A stretch of DNA of 64,000 nt from Gelidibacter maritimus (GCF_014062315.1 NZ_JACGLT010000006.1:124001-188000); one strand, 5' to 3'. Shown: positions 34,687 through 42,626, numbered from the stretch's first letter. Translations and numbers: made by a program. Notes: generated by a model from the letters alone, not told the origin.

Positions 34687-35226
34687 ATGAAAACAAAAAC
34701 CGTTTGGAACTTACACGCGCAAGATCTTAAGAACTTCATTCTGAGTAAAGTTAAAGATGAGGTTGTAGCCGACGATTTATTGCAGGAAACCTTTATTAAG
34801 GTCCATGTGAAGTTGGACACATTAAAAGAAGAAAAGAAAGTCAAGGCTTGGGTGTTTTCCATTGCCCGTTATACCGTCATGGATTATTTTAGACAGAACA
34901 ACCTGAGCCATTCAATAAATGAAACGGACATCGTTGAAGAGCATAATCATGCTGAGCATACAAAAGAAGACTGCTTGCAAGGTATTATTAAAACATTGCC
35001 TGAAAAATATAGAAGTCCGTTAATTTTGGCAGATATTCAAGGTTTAAAACAGGCGCAGATTTCTGAGCGATTGGATTTACCGCTGCCAACGGTGAAATCG
35101 CAGATTCAACGTGCAAGAAAACTCATTGCTCAAGGTTTTGTCGAATGCTGTGACTTTAAGATCAACGACGATGGTTTTCTGGTTGGCGAACTACAAGAAA
35201 AAGAAGATTGTAAAATCTGCAATTAA
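34687..35226 (+). CDS. sigZ: SigZ-type ECF RNA polymerase sigma factor
   Basis: A 179-aa sigma factor with region 2 (VADDLLQETFIKVHVKLDTL ... VKAWVFSIARYTVMDYFR, about 27-77) and region 4 (about 105-150, GLKQAQISERLDLPLPTVKSQIQRARKL). The C-terminus after region 4 has ECCDFKINDDGFLVGEL and KEDCKICN, with four cysteines, as in SigZ relatives; these may bind metal or respond to redox state. No anti-sigma gene is adjacent, so the cysteine tail or a remote partner may do the sensing. It follows the miniprotein gene. Confidence 0.82.
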   Translation: MKTKTVWNLHAQDLKNFILSKVKDEVVADDLLQETFIKVHVKLDTLKEEKKVKAWVFSIARYTVMDYFRQNNLSHSINETDIVEEHNHAEHTKEDCLQGIIKTLPEKYRSPLILADIQGLKQAQISERLDLPLPTVKSQIQRARKLIAQGFVECCDFKINDDGFLVGELQEKEDCKICN

Positions 35227-35296
35227 GCTATTTTAAGATTCTTTTGGGACTATGTCTCCTGCCGATAGATTTGGCTCTTGCTTTGAATTTGAAGTA

Positions 35297-35692
35297 TTAC
35301 AAAGTCAACATCCAAGAACGTTGTAACCTTCTGAATTTCCTTAATTCTCCTCTCAAAATAGGCAGGTAATCTCTCCCATTGCTATGGGTTTTTTCTAAAC
35401 GTTTGCAGTTTTTATACAACAAGTTGGTTAAACGTTCCAAAGCTGCAATGTGTTTGTATTTTTTATCAGAGTGTCGTTCCATTTCGGCGTTGACAATTTC
35501 AGGCGCCAAGGAGGTGGATTGTTGAACAATATCACCAGAGAAATAAATGTCCGTGTCTTCAGAACCATCTGGTTTTAAGTAAGCTAAGTCCTGATTTAAA
35601 TATGTAGAAATACTTCTTGAAAGGATAATAATTTCTATGGCTTTTTTATAAAGCGGCATTTCAGGTAGGTGGGATGGAATTGGGTTCGACAT
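35297..35692 (-). CDS. Four-helix-bundle-like protein, 131 aa
   Basis: MPLYKKAIEIIILSRSISTYL begins an all-helical protein ending YLPILRGELRKFRRLQRSW. The pattern resembles the small four-helix bundle family related to 23S rRNA intervening-sequence proteins, and it resembles the product at 36263-36772 (LPIFKKAREVMDLVGSII; EYLDVLRKEVDEFRVLFAEW). A minus-strand -7 box TAAATTTG (35713-35720) lies 20 bp upstream, back-to-back with the Lrp gene's promoter. Function unknown. Confidence 0.7.
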   Translation of the reverse strand: MSNPIPSHLPEMPLYKKAIEIIILSRSISTYLNQDLAYLKPDGSEDTDIYFSGDIVQQSTSLAPEIVNAEMERHSDKKYKHIAALERLTNLLYKNCKRLEKTHSNGRDYLPILRGELRKFRRLQRSWMLTL

Positions 35693-35712
35693 TTTAACAA
35701 TAGCATTTTTAT

Positions 35713-35720
35713 CAAATTTA
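35713..35720 (-). promoter_or_regulatory. -7 box of the 131-aa helical protein gene
   Basis: TAAATTTG on the minus strand, 20 bp before the start codon at 35692. Confidence 0.5.
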
Positions 35721-35744
35721 GTGACAAAATCAATGGTATTATAA

Positions 35745-35787
35745 TTGATTTTAAAGTAAATGACTATATTTGCTTTAATTATTAAAG
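35745..35787 (+). promoter_or_regulatory. Promoter and overlapping palindrome of the Lrp-family gene
   Basis: TTG (35745-35747), a 17-bp spacer, and TATATTTG (35765-35772) are followed at once by the palindrome CTTTAAT-T-ATTAAAG (35773-35787), which covers the expected transcription start. Its position fits autorepression by the Lrp-like protein; this is inferred. Confidence 0.6.
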
Positions 35788-35809
35788 TATAATAGTTAAT
35801 TTTCTTTAA

Positions 35810-36253
35810 ATGAGTATAGATTCGCTTAATTGGAAGATTTTGAAGTGTTTACAAAACGGTGCACGACAGTCTAATGCGGAGATTGGGAGACAGGTTGGAA
35901 TTAGTTCTCCTGCCGTATCTGAACGTATTAGAAAGATGGAAGATGCTGGCATTATTCAAGGATATCATGCCTTTGTTTCTCCTTTTGAGGCGGGCTATCA
36001 GCTCAAGGCAATTATTACTTTAAGAGCGTTTATGGGGATGTTAAAACCGTTTTTGGAAAAAGTGAAAACCTACGATGAAGTTTTGAATTGCTACAGAATA
36101 ACGGGCAATGAAAATATTGTCATGGAAGTTGTACTTAAAAATCAAAAACATTTAGAGAGTTTTATTGATCAATTGATAGTTTATGGCGAAACCAAAACCC
36201 AGATTGTTTTATCTCATGTGATAAAATATAATGAAGTCCGACCGATAAAGTAA
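35810..36253 (+). CDS. Lrp/AsnC family transcriptional regulator
   Basis: This 147-aa protein has an N-terminal helix-turn-helix (LNWKILKCLQNGARQSNAEIGRQVGISSPAVSERIRKMEDAGII, about 6-49) and a C-terminal RAM/AsnC effector domain (about 65-145). It starts MSIDSLNWKIL. Family members bind amino acids and form octamers. A palindrome overlaps its own start point of transcription. It is flanked on both sides by minus-strand genes for related helical proteins, which may be its targets or merely neighbours. Confidence 0.9.
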   Translation: MSIDSLNWKILKCLQNGARQSNAEIGRQVGISSPAVSERIRKMEDAGIIQGYHAFVSPFEAGYQLKAIITLRAFMGMLKPFLEKVKTYDEVLNCYRITGNENIVMEVVLKNQKHLESFIDQLIVYGETKTQIVLSHVIKYNEVRPIK

Positions 36254-36262
36254 TTACGGTTT

Positions 36263-36772
36263 TTAAAGATCATCAAACCCGTCAAAATCGTCAAAATTGA
36301 AAGGGATGTCATCGTCAGGATCGACATCATCATAATTAACGCCTGGAGGATTAAAAAGTCCCCAACGGTCAATACTGTAATTCCAACAATCAAAGGTTTT
36401 AACCCATTCGGCAAACAATACCCTGAATTCATCTACTTCTTTTCGTAAAACATCCAAATATTCGGTATCTGGATAGCCATGCATTTGTAACCCTCGTGCA
36501 TCAGTAATTAGTTCGCGGGCCGCCTTCCTGATTATGGCCGCATTTTCCATCCTAATGTCGTAAAGCATATCCTCTGACGCGGCGCCAGCTATCTTCGCGG
36601 GGATTAAAGATGCATTCATACCCATATATTTAAGATTGTGTTGCATCATCTCGGCCTCAATTGGATCCTCAAATTCCATGTCGGTCTTCTCAACGGAATC
36701 GATAATAGACCCAACAAGGTCCATAACCTCCCGTGCCTTTTTAAATATCGGTAGTTTTTCCCACTGTTCCAT
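36263..36772 (-). CDS. Four-helix-bundle-like protein with acidic tail, 169 aa
   Basis: The helical part (about 1-125) resembles the product at 35297-35692: LPIFKKAREVMDLVGSII at the start and EYLDVLRKEVDEFRVLFAEW near the end. It adds about 40 C-terminal residues ending in an extremely acidic, phenylalanine-rich tail (DDVDPDDDIPFNFDD and FDGFDDL). No signal peptide. It converges on the Lrp gene with 9 bp between stops. Repeat copy B lies 34 bp upstream. Function unknown. Confidence 0.68.
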   Translation of the reverse strand: MEQWEKLPIFKKAREVMDLVGSIIDSVEKTDMEFEDPIEAEMMQHNLKYMGMNASLIPAKIAGAASEDMLYDIRMENAAIIRKAARELITDARGLQMHGYPDTEYLDVLRKEVDEFRVLFAEWVKTFDCWNYSIDRWGLFNPPGVNYDDVDPDDDIPFNFDDFDGFDDL

Positions 36773-36805
36773 AAATTATTTTGTTTTATTACAATTTATT
36801 TGTTT

Positions 36806-36957
36806 ATGTCGTACAGAAAGCGAAGTTGATTTTTGTTCTATGACGCTGTGATTAATTTGCATAGCTATGCAAAATATAAACGTGGCGGCCGACCTTTACC
36901 GGCGGGAGATAAGAACGGAAAATGAACAAGCTTTAATGAAACATTACATTGTTGTCT
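36806..36957. repeat. Diverged interspersed repeat, copy B
   Basis: Matches copy A at 25264-25416 from ATGTCGT through GCATAG and again from AAGAACGGAAAATGAA to the end. It reaches 14 bp into the YpdA-like gene, supplying its stop codon. One frame reads KYKRGGRPLPAGDK, reminiscent of mobilisation proteins, but it is broken by stops. Confidence 0.65.
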
Positions 36958-37933
36958 TAGGGTTAGCACTTACGGTTTCAATGTGATTAGCAATCATTTT
37001 AGCATGAATTCTTGAGTTTTCAATAAACCATTTATGGGTTTCCATGCCACCACAAATAACCCCTGCCAAATAGAGTCCCGAAACATTGGTTTCCATAGTC
37101 TCAGGATCATATTGAGGTAAACGGGCAACGCCATCGGAGAGTTTAATGCCTGCATTAATTAGGAACTCAAAATTTGGACGATATCCCGTAAGCGCCACAA
37201 CAAAATCATTAGGTAGGGTTTTGTTACCATCCGGTGTTTTAATGGAGACTTCTGCTTCTTTAATCTCAACGATTTCTGAATGGTAGTAGGCTTTAATGCT
37301 GCCTTCTTCAATTCTATTCAGGATATCCGGTTTCACCCAATACTTTACACGCTCACCAATATTTGAGCCTCGAATGACCATGGTAACGTTTCCACCTTTG
37401 CGCCAAATTTCAAGAGCGGCATCTACTGAAGAATTACTTGCACCAACTACAATAACGTCTTGCATAGCGTAAGGATGGGCTTCATTATAGTAGTGCGTCA
37501 CTTTTGGTAAATCTTCGCCTGGCACATTGAGTAATGTTGGAATGTCATAGAACCCAGAAGCGATGATCACTTTGTCCACTTGATATTCTGTTTTAGAAGA
37601 AGTGATTGTAAAATGTTCTTTCAATCTTTCAATTGCCAAGACCTTTTCGTATAAATGAATGTTCAATTCGTTGGAAGTGGCTACGCGTCTGTAATATTCA
37701 AGAGCTTCGTCTCTGTTGGGTTTTGGATTGATGCTGATGAAAGGAATCCCATCAATTTCAAGCTTTTCTGAAGTTGAAAAAAAGGTCATGTTTTTTGGAT
37801 AGTTGAACAAAGAGTTGGTCAGTGCCCCTTTTTCAAGAACGACATAGTCCCAGTTTCGCTTTTTACATTCCAGTGCACATGCAATTCCAATGGGACCTGC
37901 ACCAATTATTAATACTTTATAAGTGTTTGACAT
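36944..37933 (-). CDS. YpdA-like FAD/NAD(P)-dependent disulfide reductase
   Basis: A 329-aa flavoprotein with the FAD-binding motif GAGPIGIACA (11-20) and a second Rossmann motif VVGASNSSVDAAL (about 162-174) for NADPH. It lacks the redox CxxC of thioredoxin reductase, as YpdA does. GYRPNFEFLINAGI and SGLYLAGVICGG close the FAD site. In Firmicutes YpdA reduces bacillithiol disulfide; Bacteroidota carry homologues, sometimes with bacillithiol genes elsewhere. The last codons lie inside repeat copy B. Confidence 0.85.
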   Translation of the reverse strand: MSNTYKVLIIGAGPIGIACALECKKRNWDYVVLEKGALTNSLFNYPKNMTFFSTSEKLEIDGIPFISINPKPNRDEALEYYRRVATSNELNIHLYEKVLAIERLKEHFTITSSKTEYQVDKVIIASGFYDIPTLLNVPGEDLPKVTHYYNEAHPYAMQDVIVVGASNSSVDAALEIWRKGGNVTMVIRGSNIGERVKYWVKPDILNRIEEGSIKAYYHSEIVEIKEAEVSIKTPDGNKTLPNDFVVALTGYRPNFEFLINAGIKLSDGVARLPQYDPETMETNVSGLYLAGVICGGMETHKWFIENSRIHAKMIANHIETVSANPKTTM

Positions 37934-38080
37934 GTTTTAATAATGTTTTGAGATGACTTTGAATTGGTATTTAAAAACCCAGTAAATAGGCTCTTAAAAG
38001 TTCGAATTTCGAACGATTAACCTCTTATCTGTAAAAATACGGAATCATCGAAATAAACTATGGTCATTAAGTTAAAATTG

Positions 38081-38088
38081 TATGTTTG
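38081..38088 (+). promoter_or_regulatory. -7 box of the DUF1684 gene
   Basis: TATGTTTG lies 20 bp before ATG 38108 and downstream of the alternative start at 38060, so it decides the start in favour of 38108. Confidence 0.55.
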
Positions 38089-38107
38089 CAATCCAATTAC
38101 TTTTTTT

Positions 38108-38710
38108 ATGAGAACACGATATTCATTTTTGTTGGGATTGATTTTGTTAATGGGCTGTGCTCAGGATAAGCAACCACTTAAAGGAGAAACAGAATTTCAG
38201 AGAAATCTTAATGCAGAGTTTAAAGATGCTTCAAAATCGCCGTTAAAACCTAAAGATAGGAGAGACTTCACAGGATTGGATTTTTTTAAATTTGATTCTT
38301 TGTATGTGGTTAAGGCATCCTTTACGAAATCCGTTGATGAACAGCCATTTAAAATGAAAACTACCACCGATAGGCTCCCGACCTATTTAAAATATGGTCA
38401 AATTACTTTCGATTTAAAAGGTGAATCGTATACATTAAATATCTATCAAGACCAGGATTTAATGAACGAAGACGGTTTTGAGGACTACCTGTTTCTACCT
38501 TTTTTAGATGACACCAATGGGGATGAAACTTATGGCGGCGGTCGTTACATTGACTTGAGCATTCCAGAAGGTGAAGTTATGATTATTGATTTCAATACCG
38601 CTTACAACCCATATTGTGCTTACGACGAGAAGTATTCATGCCCAATTGTGCCACGTGAAAACTATATAGATGTTGCGATCAGAGCGGGCGTTAAGGCATT
38701 TGAGAACTAA
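38108..38710 (+). CDS. DUF1684 lipoprotein, 200 aa
   Basis: The lipoprotein signal ends LLMGC (about Cys17). KPKDRRDFTGLDFFKFDSLYVVKASF, YLKYGQITFDLKGESYTL and the conserved FNTAYNPYCAYDEKYSCPIVPREN are DUF1684 hallmarks. The compact beta-rich domain contains NPYCAY and SCP cysteines close together. Widespread in Bacteroidota and actinobacteria; function unknown. It converges on crcB. Confidence 0.88.
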   Translation: MRTRYSFLLGLILLMGCAQDKQPLKGETEFQRNLNAEFKDASKSPLKPKDRRDFTGLDFFKFDSLYVVKASFTKSVDEQPFKMKTTTDRLPTYLKYGQITFDLKGESYTLNIYQDQDLMNEDGFEDYLFLPFLDDTNGDETYGGGRYIDLSIPEGEVMIIDFNTAYNPYCAYDEKYSCPIVPRENYIDVAIRAGVKAFEN

Positions 38711-38812
38711 GTTACTACAGCATTAGTAGTGGGCTGCAGTATTTAATCATGCGTGGGAAATCTGTCGGTTGAATCAACTTGGCATTAAGCCTATGGGTTA
38801 TGCTTCTGCTAT

Positions 38813-38850
38813 TGCATTTGCGAAAATCCGCGTCTTCGGCGGAAAATGCA
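38813..38850. other. Two-tier hairpin between convergent genes
   Basis: TGCATTT/AAATGCA (38813-38819 with 38844-38850) encloses TCCGC/GCGGA (38827-38831 with 38839-38843) with an unpaired 5' side. It may help end transcription of both genes, but there is no T tract. Confidence 0.4.
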
Positions 38851-38857
38851 ACGCCCA

Positions 38858-39226
38858 TTAACTTTTTACCAGATACATTCCTAAGAAAACTGCTAAAAAC
38901 CCCACCACGAAACTTGCTATAGTATAAATAGCAAAGCTCATAAAATCGCCCGATTTTAAAAAGACGTGATTCTCATAAGCAAAGGTTGAAAAGGTTGTGA
39001 ATCCGCCACAAAATCCTGTGGCAAGGAATAAGACTTGGTTTTGTGATAAGGTGTTGTTCTTAAAGGCTAAACCTAAAATGATACCAATTAACAGACTTCC
39101 TAAAATATTAGCCACAAATGTGCCGTAAGGAATGCCCGTTCCTGGGCTGTTAAGATATTTCCCGATGATAAATCTCAAGACGCTACCAAATCCACCTCCA
39201 ACAAAAACCAATAATAGTTGTTTCAC
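38858..39226 (-). CDS. crcB: Fluoride channel CrcB/FluC
   Basis: A 122-aa protein with four membrane helices. GGGFGSVLRFIIGKYL (10-25), PYGTFVANILGSLLIG (33-48) and GFCGGFTTFSTFAYEN (71-86) are the conserved fluoride-path motifs. It dimerises in the inner membrane and lets F- out of the cell. It overlaps by 4 bp the end of the upstream SRPBCC gene, so they share a transcript. No fluoride riboswitch is visible upstream of the pair. Confidence 0.93.
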   Translation of the reverse strand: MKQLLLVFVGGGFGSVLRFIIGKYLNSPGTGIPYGTFVANILGSLLIGIILGLAFKNNTLSQNQVLFLATGFCGGFTTFSTFAYENHVFLKSGDFMSFAIYTIASFVVGFLAVFLGMYLVKS

Positions 39227-40179
39227 AAGGCTTCAGTGGTTTCTTTAATGGGAATATAGATTTCAGTAACCCAATGCGCAGGATTTGGAAGCTTTTCAGG
39301 ATCATTCTTATAAACTTCAAATGGACTCATTTCTGAAGCTTCCATATGTTGCTCTTTTAAATGATTATTGGCAATGGTCCAGGCTTCTTTTAAATTTGAA
39401 TAGTTGCCTTTTAAGGTCACTTTAAGTGCTTTTGTACGCTGCATAAATCCGCTAAGTACATTACTGTTTTCTGCAATAATAACCCGCTCACTAACAGGGA
39501 CGGCGTTGCTAATGATCACATTGCCATTATCCAGGTTCATTTCAATATAAATGGTAAATGGCATACCACTGGCTGAGATGTTATGTGCATTCATGAAAGT
39601 TCTGATGTCGTCATATTGTGCTTTCATGGTAGCGCTTTTGTTGCTACCAGTGGATGATATTGTTTTGTATAAATAAAAACCTCCACCATACTCTGTAATC
39701 CCATCAATATTAATGGAGTAAGTTGCCATGCTTGTTGCTACTTTCTTATCGATACTTGCCAAGTCTGCTTTAAACCGCTCTGAAAGCTCCTCGTCATTGT
39801 CGCCAAACAATGCATGTTTGGCTTTGGTCATAAATGCCAATTGATCTGCATCAAGCGTTCGTGTGACCGTAGTGGAACCATCATTGTTGGAAACAAATTT
39901 CCACTTCAACTCTGATGTTTTGATGCCATTACTGGTGAAAAATTGAAGAATGGAATCGTTTGGAAACCGTGTGGTCTTCTTCAATGACTCTGACTCTTTC
40001 CAGAATAAAGACCAATCCACATGAGTGGTATCCGATACCATGTCAAAAACTACAGCTTTTGGAGCATTTATGGTAGTGCTTTCAGTTATTTTGAAATCAT
40101 TAGGTTGAACCGCGATGTAAATAGCCATTCCGATTATTGCAATTAACAATAAGAATAAGAGGTATTTTATTAATTTCAT
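39223..40179 (-). CDS. Membrane-anchored SRPBCC plus GyrI-like effector-binding protein
   Basis: A 318-aa protein. An N-terminal membrane anchor (about 4-24) is followed by an SRPBCC/polyketide-cyclase-like domain (about 30-150: ITESTTINAPKAVVFDMVSD, then W-rich strands) and a GyrI-like/AraC effector-binding domain (about 160-315, MKAQYDDIRTFMNAHN to HWVTEIYIPI). The combination binds hydrophobic ligands in related proteins; the ligand here is unknown. Upstream of crcB with a 4-bp overlap. A minus-strand -7 box TATCTTTG (40202-40209) lies 23 bp before the start. Confidence 0.8.
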   Translation of the reverse strand: MKLIKYLLFLLLIAIIGMAIYIAVQPNDFKITESTTINAPKAVVFDMVSDTTHVDWSLFWKESESLKKTTRFPNDSILQFFTSNGIKTSELKWKFVSNNDGSTTVTRTLDADQLAFMTKAKHALFGDNDEELSERFKADLASIDKKVATSMATYSINIDGITEYGGGFYLYKTISSTGSNKSATMKAQYDDIRTFMNAHNISASGMPFTIYIEMNLDNGNVIISNAVPVSERVIIAENSNVLSGFMQRTKALKVTLKGNYSNLKEAWTIANNHLKEQHMEASEMSPFEVYKNDPEKLPNPAHWVTEIYIPIKETTEAL

Positions 40180-40201
40180 TAGGTGATTTTGTAGAGTTTA
40201 T

Positions 40202-40209
40202 CAAAGATA
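40202..40209 (-). promoter_or_regulatory. -7 box of the SRPBCC-crcB operon
   Basis: TATCTTTG on the minus strand, 23 bp upstream of the SRPBCC start. Confidence 0.5.
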
Positions 40210-40237
40210 GACAATTTTATAGTATCTTAATAAATAT

Positions 40238-40245
40238 TACATTTG
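40238..40245 (+). promoter_or_regulatory. -7 box of the dipeptidyl peptidase III gene
   Basis: TACATTTG lies 28 bp before ATG 40273, divergent from the neighbouring box. Confidence 0.5.
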
Positions 40246-40272
40246 TAGTATAAAAAATTTAATAATTAACAG

Positions 40273-42324
40273 ATGAACTTAAAATCAATTTTCGGGATTG
40301 CATTGGCAATGAGCTTCGCTTTTGCTTGCAAAAACGATCCCAAAACAAGCACTGATCCGAATACCACCACAGTAGAAGCCAAAAAGGCCGACGCGCCGTT
40401 TGACTATACTGTCGAGCAGTTTGCTGACGTAAAGATTCTTCGGTACCAAATACCTGGATGGGACAATTTGACCTTGAAAGAGCAAAAATTAGTCTACTAT
40501 TTGACCCAGGCAGGATTGGCGGGGCGTGACATTATGTGGGATCAAAATTACCGTCATAATCTCAAAATCAGGAACGCTTTGGAATCGGTCTATAGCAATT
40601 ATGATGGCGATAAGTCTACTGAAGATTGGAAAGCATTTGAAACCTATTTAAAACGTGTTTGGTTTAGTAATGGAATCCATCACCATTATTCTAATGATAA
40701 GTTAAAGCCAGAATTTTCTCAAGATTATTTGAAATCTTTATTGACAGAAACCAGTACACAATTGCAAGGAGAAGCTTTTGATGTGCTTTTTAATGATCAG
40801 GATGCCAAGAAAATCAATCAAGCTAAAGGTGTAGATAATGTGGCACTATCAGCTGTTAACTTCTATGGAACAGATGTCACTACAGCCGATGTGGTACAAT
40901 TCTACAAGAATAAAAAATCGCCCAATCCAGAAAAACCATTGTCTTTTGGATTGAATTCCAAATTGGTAAAAGAAAACGGTCAATTAAAGGAATTGATTTA
41001 TAAGTCAGGCGGTTTATACGGCTCGGCCATTGATGAAGTTGTGAAATGGTTAGAACTCGCAAAAGGTGTAGCTGAAAATCAAGCGCAAGGTGATGCCTTA
41101 GGCCTCTTGATCCAGTATTACAAGACAGGCGATTTACAAACTTGGGATGATTATAATGTAGCATGGACAGCTGCCACTGCAGGAAATGTTGATTATATCA
41201 ATGGTTTTATTGAGGTTTACAACGACCCTATAGGCTATAGAGGTTCTTATGAAAGCATTGTTCAGATCAATGACTTTGATATGTCGCAAAAAATGAAAGT
41301 TTTGTCAGATAACGCACAATGGTTTGAGGATAATTCGCCTTTAATGGATGCTCACAAAAAGAAAAATGTTGTAGGGATTACTTATAAGGTTGTAAATGTG
41401 GCAGGTGAAGCTGGAGACGCTTCGCCGAGTACGCCAATTGGAGTTAATTTACCAAATGCCAATTGGATTAGAGCGGCAGTTGGAAGTAAATCGGTCTCTC
41501 TTGGCAATATTATCGAAGCCTATAATAATGCAGGCAGTGCAGGTAGGTTAAAAGAGTTTGTCAACGACGAAGAAGAATTAGAATTGGAGCAGAAATATGG
41601 TCAGTTGGCAAGTAAGTTGCACACGGCCTTACATGAAGTGGTTGGTCATGCATCGGGACAATTAAATCCTGGTGTTGGTGAAACCAAAGAGACGCTCAAA
41701 AATTATGCATCAACCTTGGAAGAGGGGCGTGCTGATTTGGTTGGACTTTACTATTTGTACAGTCCAAAACTGCAAGAACTTGGTTTGGTAGATGATTGGA
41801 AAAAAGTCGGGATGGCTGCATATAACAACTATATCCGAAACGGATTAATGACCCAGCTGATCCGTTTGAATTTGGGTGACAATGTTGAACAAGCCCACAT
41901 GAGAAATAGACAATGGGTGAGCGCTTGGGTTTTTGAGAAAGGCAAGAATGACAATGTTATTGAAAGAATTACCCGCGATGGGAAAACCTATTACAATATC
42001 AACGATTATGAGAAACTACATGATCTTTTCGGACAGTTGCTCCGCGAAACACAACGCATCAAGTCAGAAGGTGATTATAAAGCCGTTGAAGCTTTGGTAG
42101 AAACTTACGGTGTTAAAGTCGATCAACCACTTCATAAAGAAATTTTAGAAAGAAATGCCCAATTTACGGATGCTCCGTATAGTGGCTTTGTAAACCCTGT
42201 TTTGGTGCCAGACATGGATGGCGATGGTGAGATAACCTCAATAAAAGTTACCCAACCCGAATCTTTTTCAAGTCAAATGTTAGACTATAGCAAAACTCAT
42301 AGCTTTTTGAAAGAAGAGAATTAG
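40273..42324 (+). CDS. Dipeptidyl peptidase III (peptidase M49) lipoprotein
   Basis: This 683-aa protein begins with a lipoprotein-like signal (SFAFACKND, Cys19). The M49 zinc motif HEXXGH is HEVVGH (454-459), and the second motif is EEGRAD (483-488), where animal enzymes have EECRAE. It cuts dipeptides from the N-terminus of oligopeptides, here probably in the periplasm given the signal. It likely works with the other envelope peptidases of the window (M1, M28). Own promoter and terminator. Confidence 0.9.
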   Translation: MNLKSIFGIALAMSFAFACKNDPKTSTDPNTTTVEAKKADAPFDYTVEQFADVKILRYQIPGWDNLTLKEQKLVYYLTQAGLAGRDIMWDQNYRHNLKIRNALESVYSNYDGDKSTEDWKAFETYLKRVWFSNGIHHHYSNDKLKPEFSQDYLKSLLTETSTQLQGEAFDVLFNDQDAKKINQAKGVDNVALSAVNFYGTDVTTADVVQFYKNKKSPNPEKPLSFGLNSKLVKENGQLKELIYKSGGLYGSAIDEVVKWLELAKGVAENQAQGDALGLLIQYYKTGDLQTWDDYNVAWTAATAGNVDYINGFIEVYNDPIGYRGSYESIVQINDFDMSQKMKVLSDNAQWFEDNSPLMDAHKKKNVVGITYKVVNVAGEAGDASPSTPIGVNLPNANWIRAAVGSKSVSLGNIIEAYNNAGSAGRLKEFVNDEEELELEQKYGQLASKLHTALHEVVGHASGQLNPGVGETKETLKNYASTLEEGRADLVGLYYLYSPKLQELGLVDDWKKVGMAAYNNYIRNGLMTQLIRLNLGDNVEQAHMRNRQWVSAWVFEKGKNDNVIERITRDGKTYYNINDYEKLHDLFGQLLRETQRIKSEGDYKAVEALVETYGVKVDQPLHKEILERNAQFTDAPYSGFVNPVLVPDMDGDGEITSIKVTQPESFSSQMLDYSKTHSFLKEEN

Positions 42325-42385
42325 ATTAGTGAAACTCAATTTCAAAAATTGCGAAGCAATGCATTAAATATTGATAGTTGAACTA

Positions 42386-42412
42386 ATTCCGCTTTTTTTA
42401 GCGGAATCTTTG
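42386..42412 (+). terminator. Terminator of the dipeptidyl peptidase III gene
   Basis: ATTCCGCT (42386-42393) pairs with AGCGGAAT (42400-42407), with a T6 loop and a short T-rich tail. Confidence 0.7.
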
Positions 42413-42522
42413 TCTTATTCTTCAACGCTCTGTGTTGTAGTTAAAAACGTAACGCCAATTTAGTACGTCGCACCCCTGGGGATCGATGTAGTTCATTTTT
42501 ATTTCAAAGCATGTTCAATAGG

Positions 42523-42553
42523 AAACGGGGAACTGTATTTTAGTTTCCCGTTT
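42523..42553 (-). terminator. Terminator overlapping the end of the 28-codon gene
   Basis: AAACGGGGAACT (42523-42534) pairs with AGTTTCCCGTTT (42542-42553), one mismatch, 7-base loop. It is flanked by only a weak T tail in both directions. Confidence 0.55.
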
Positions 42554-42626
42554 TCTTATTGACACTAAATTTCAATAATAAAAGATTTAGAACAATCAGC
42601 GTGATGATAGAAATGATTACAATCAT
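42540..42626 (-). CDS. Possible 28-aa membrane microprotein
   Basis: The minus-strand ORF starts MIVIISIITLIVLNLLLLKF and ends SVNKKTGN: one transmembrane helix then a short basic tail. I recall short flavobacterial proteins with the LNLLLLKFS(C/V)NK pattern but cannot verify this. Its last codons form one side of a hairpin (42523-42553). No TAnnTTTG box was found upstream, so this is a tentative call. Confidence 0.4.
   Translation of the reverse strand: MIVIISIITLIVLNLLLLKFSVNKKTGN

Noticed and set aside
36806-36957. Mobilisation gene from the KYKRGGRP stretch
   Set aside because: Short, broken by stops and not supported in copy A; kept only as a hint on the repeat's origin.
40180-40272. 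Fluoride riboswitch upstream of the SRPBCC-crcB operon
   Set aside because: No conserved pseudoknot elements were recognised in 93 bp filled by two promoter boxes.
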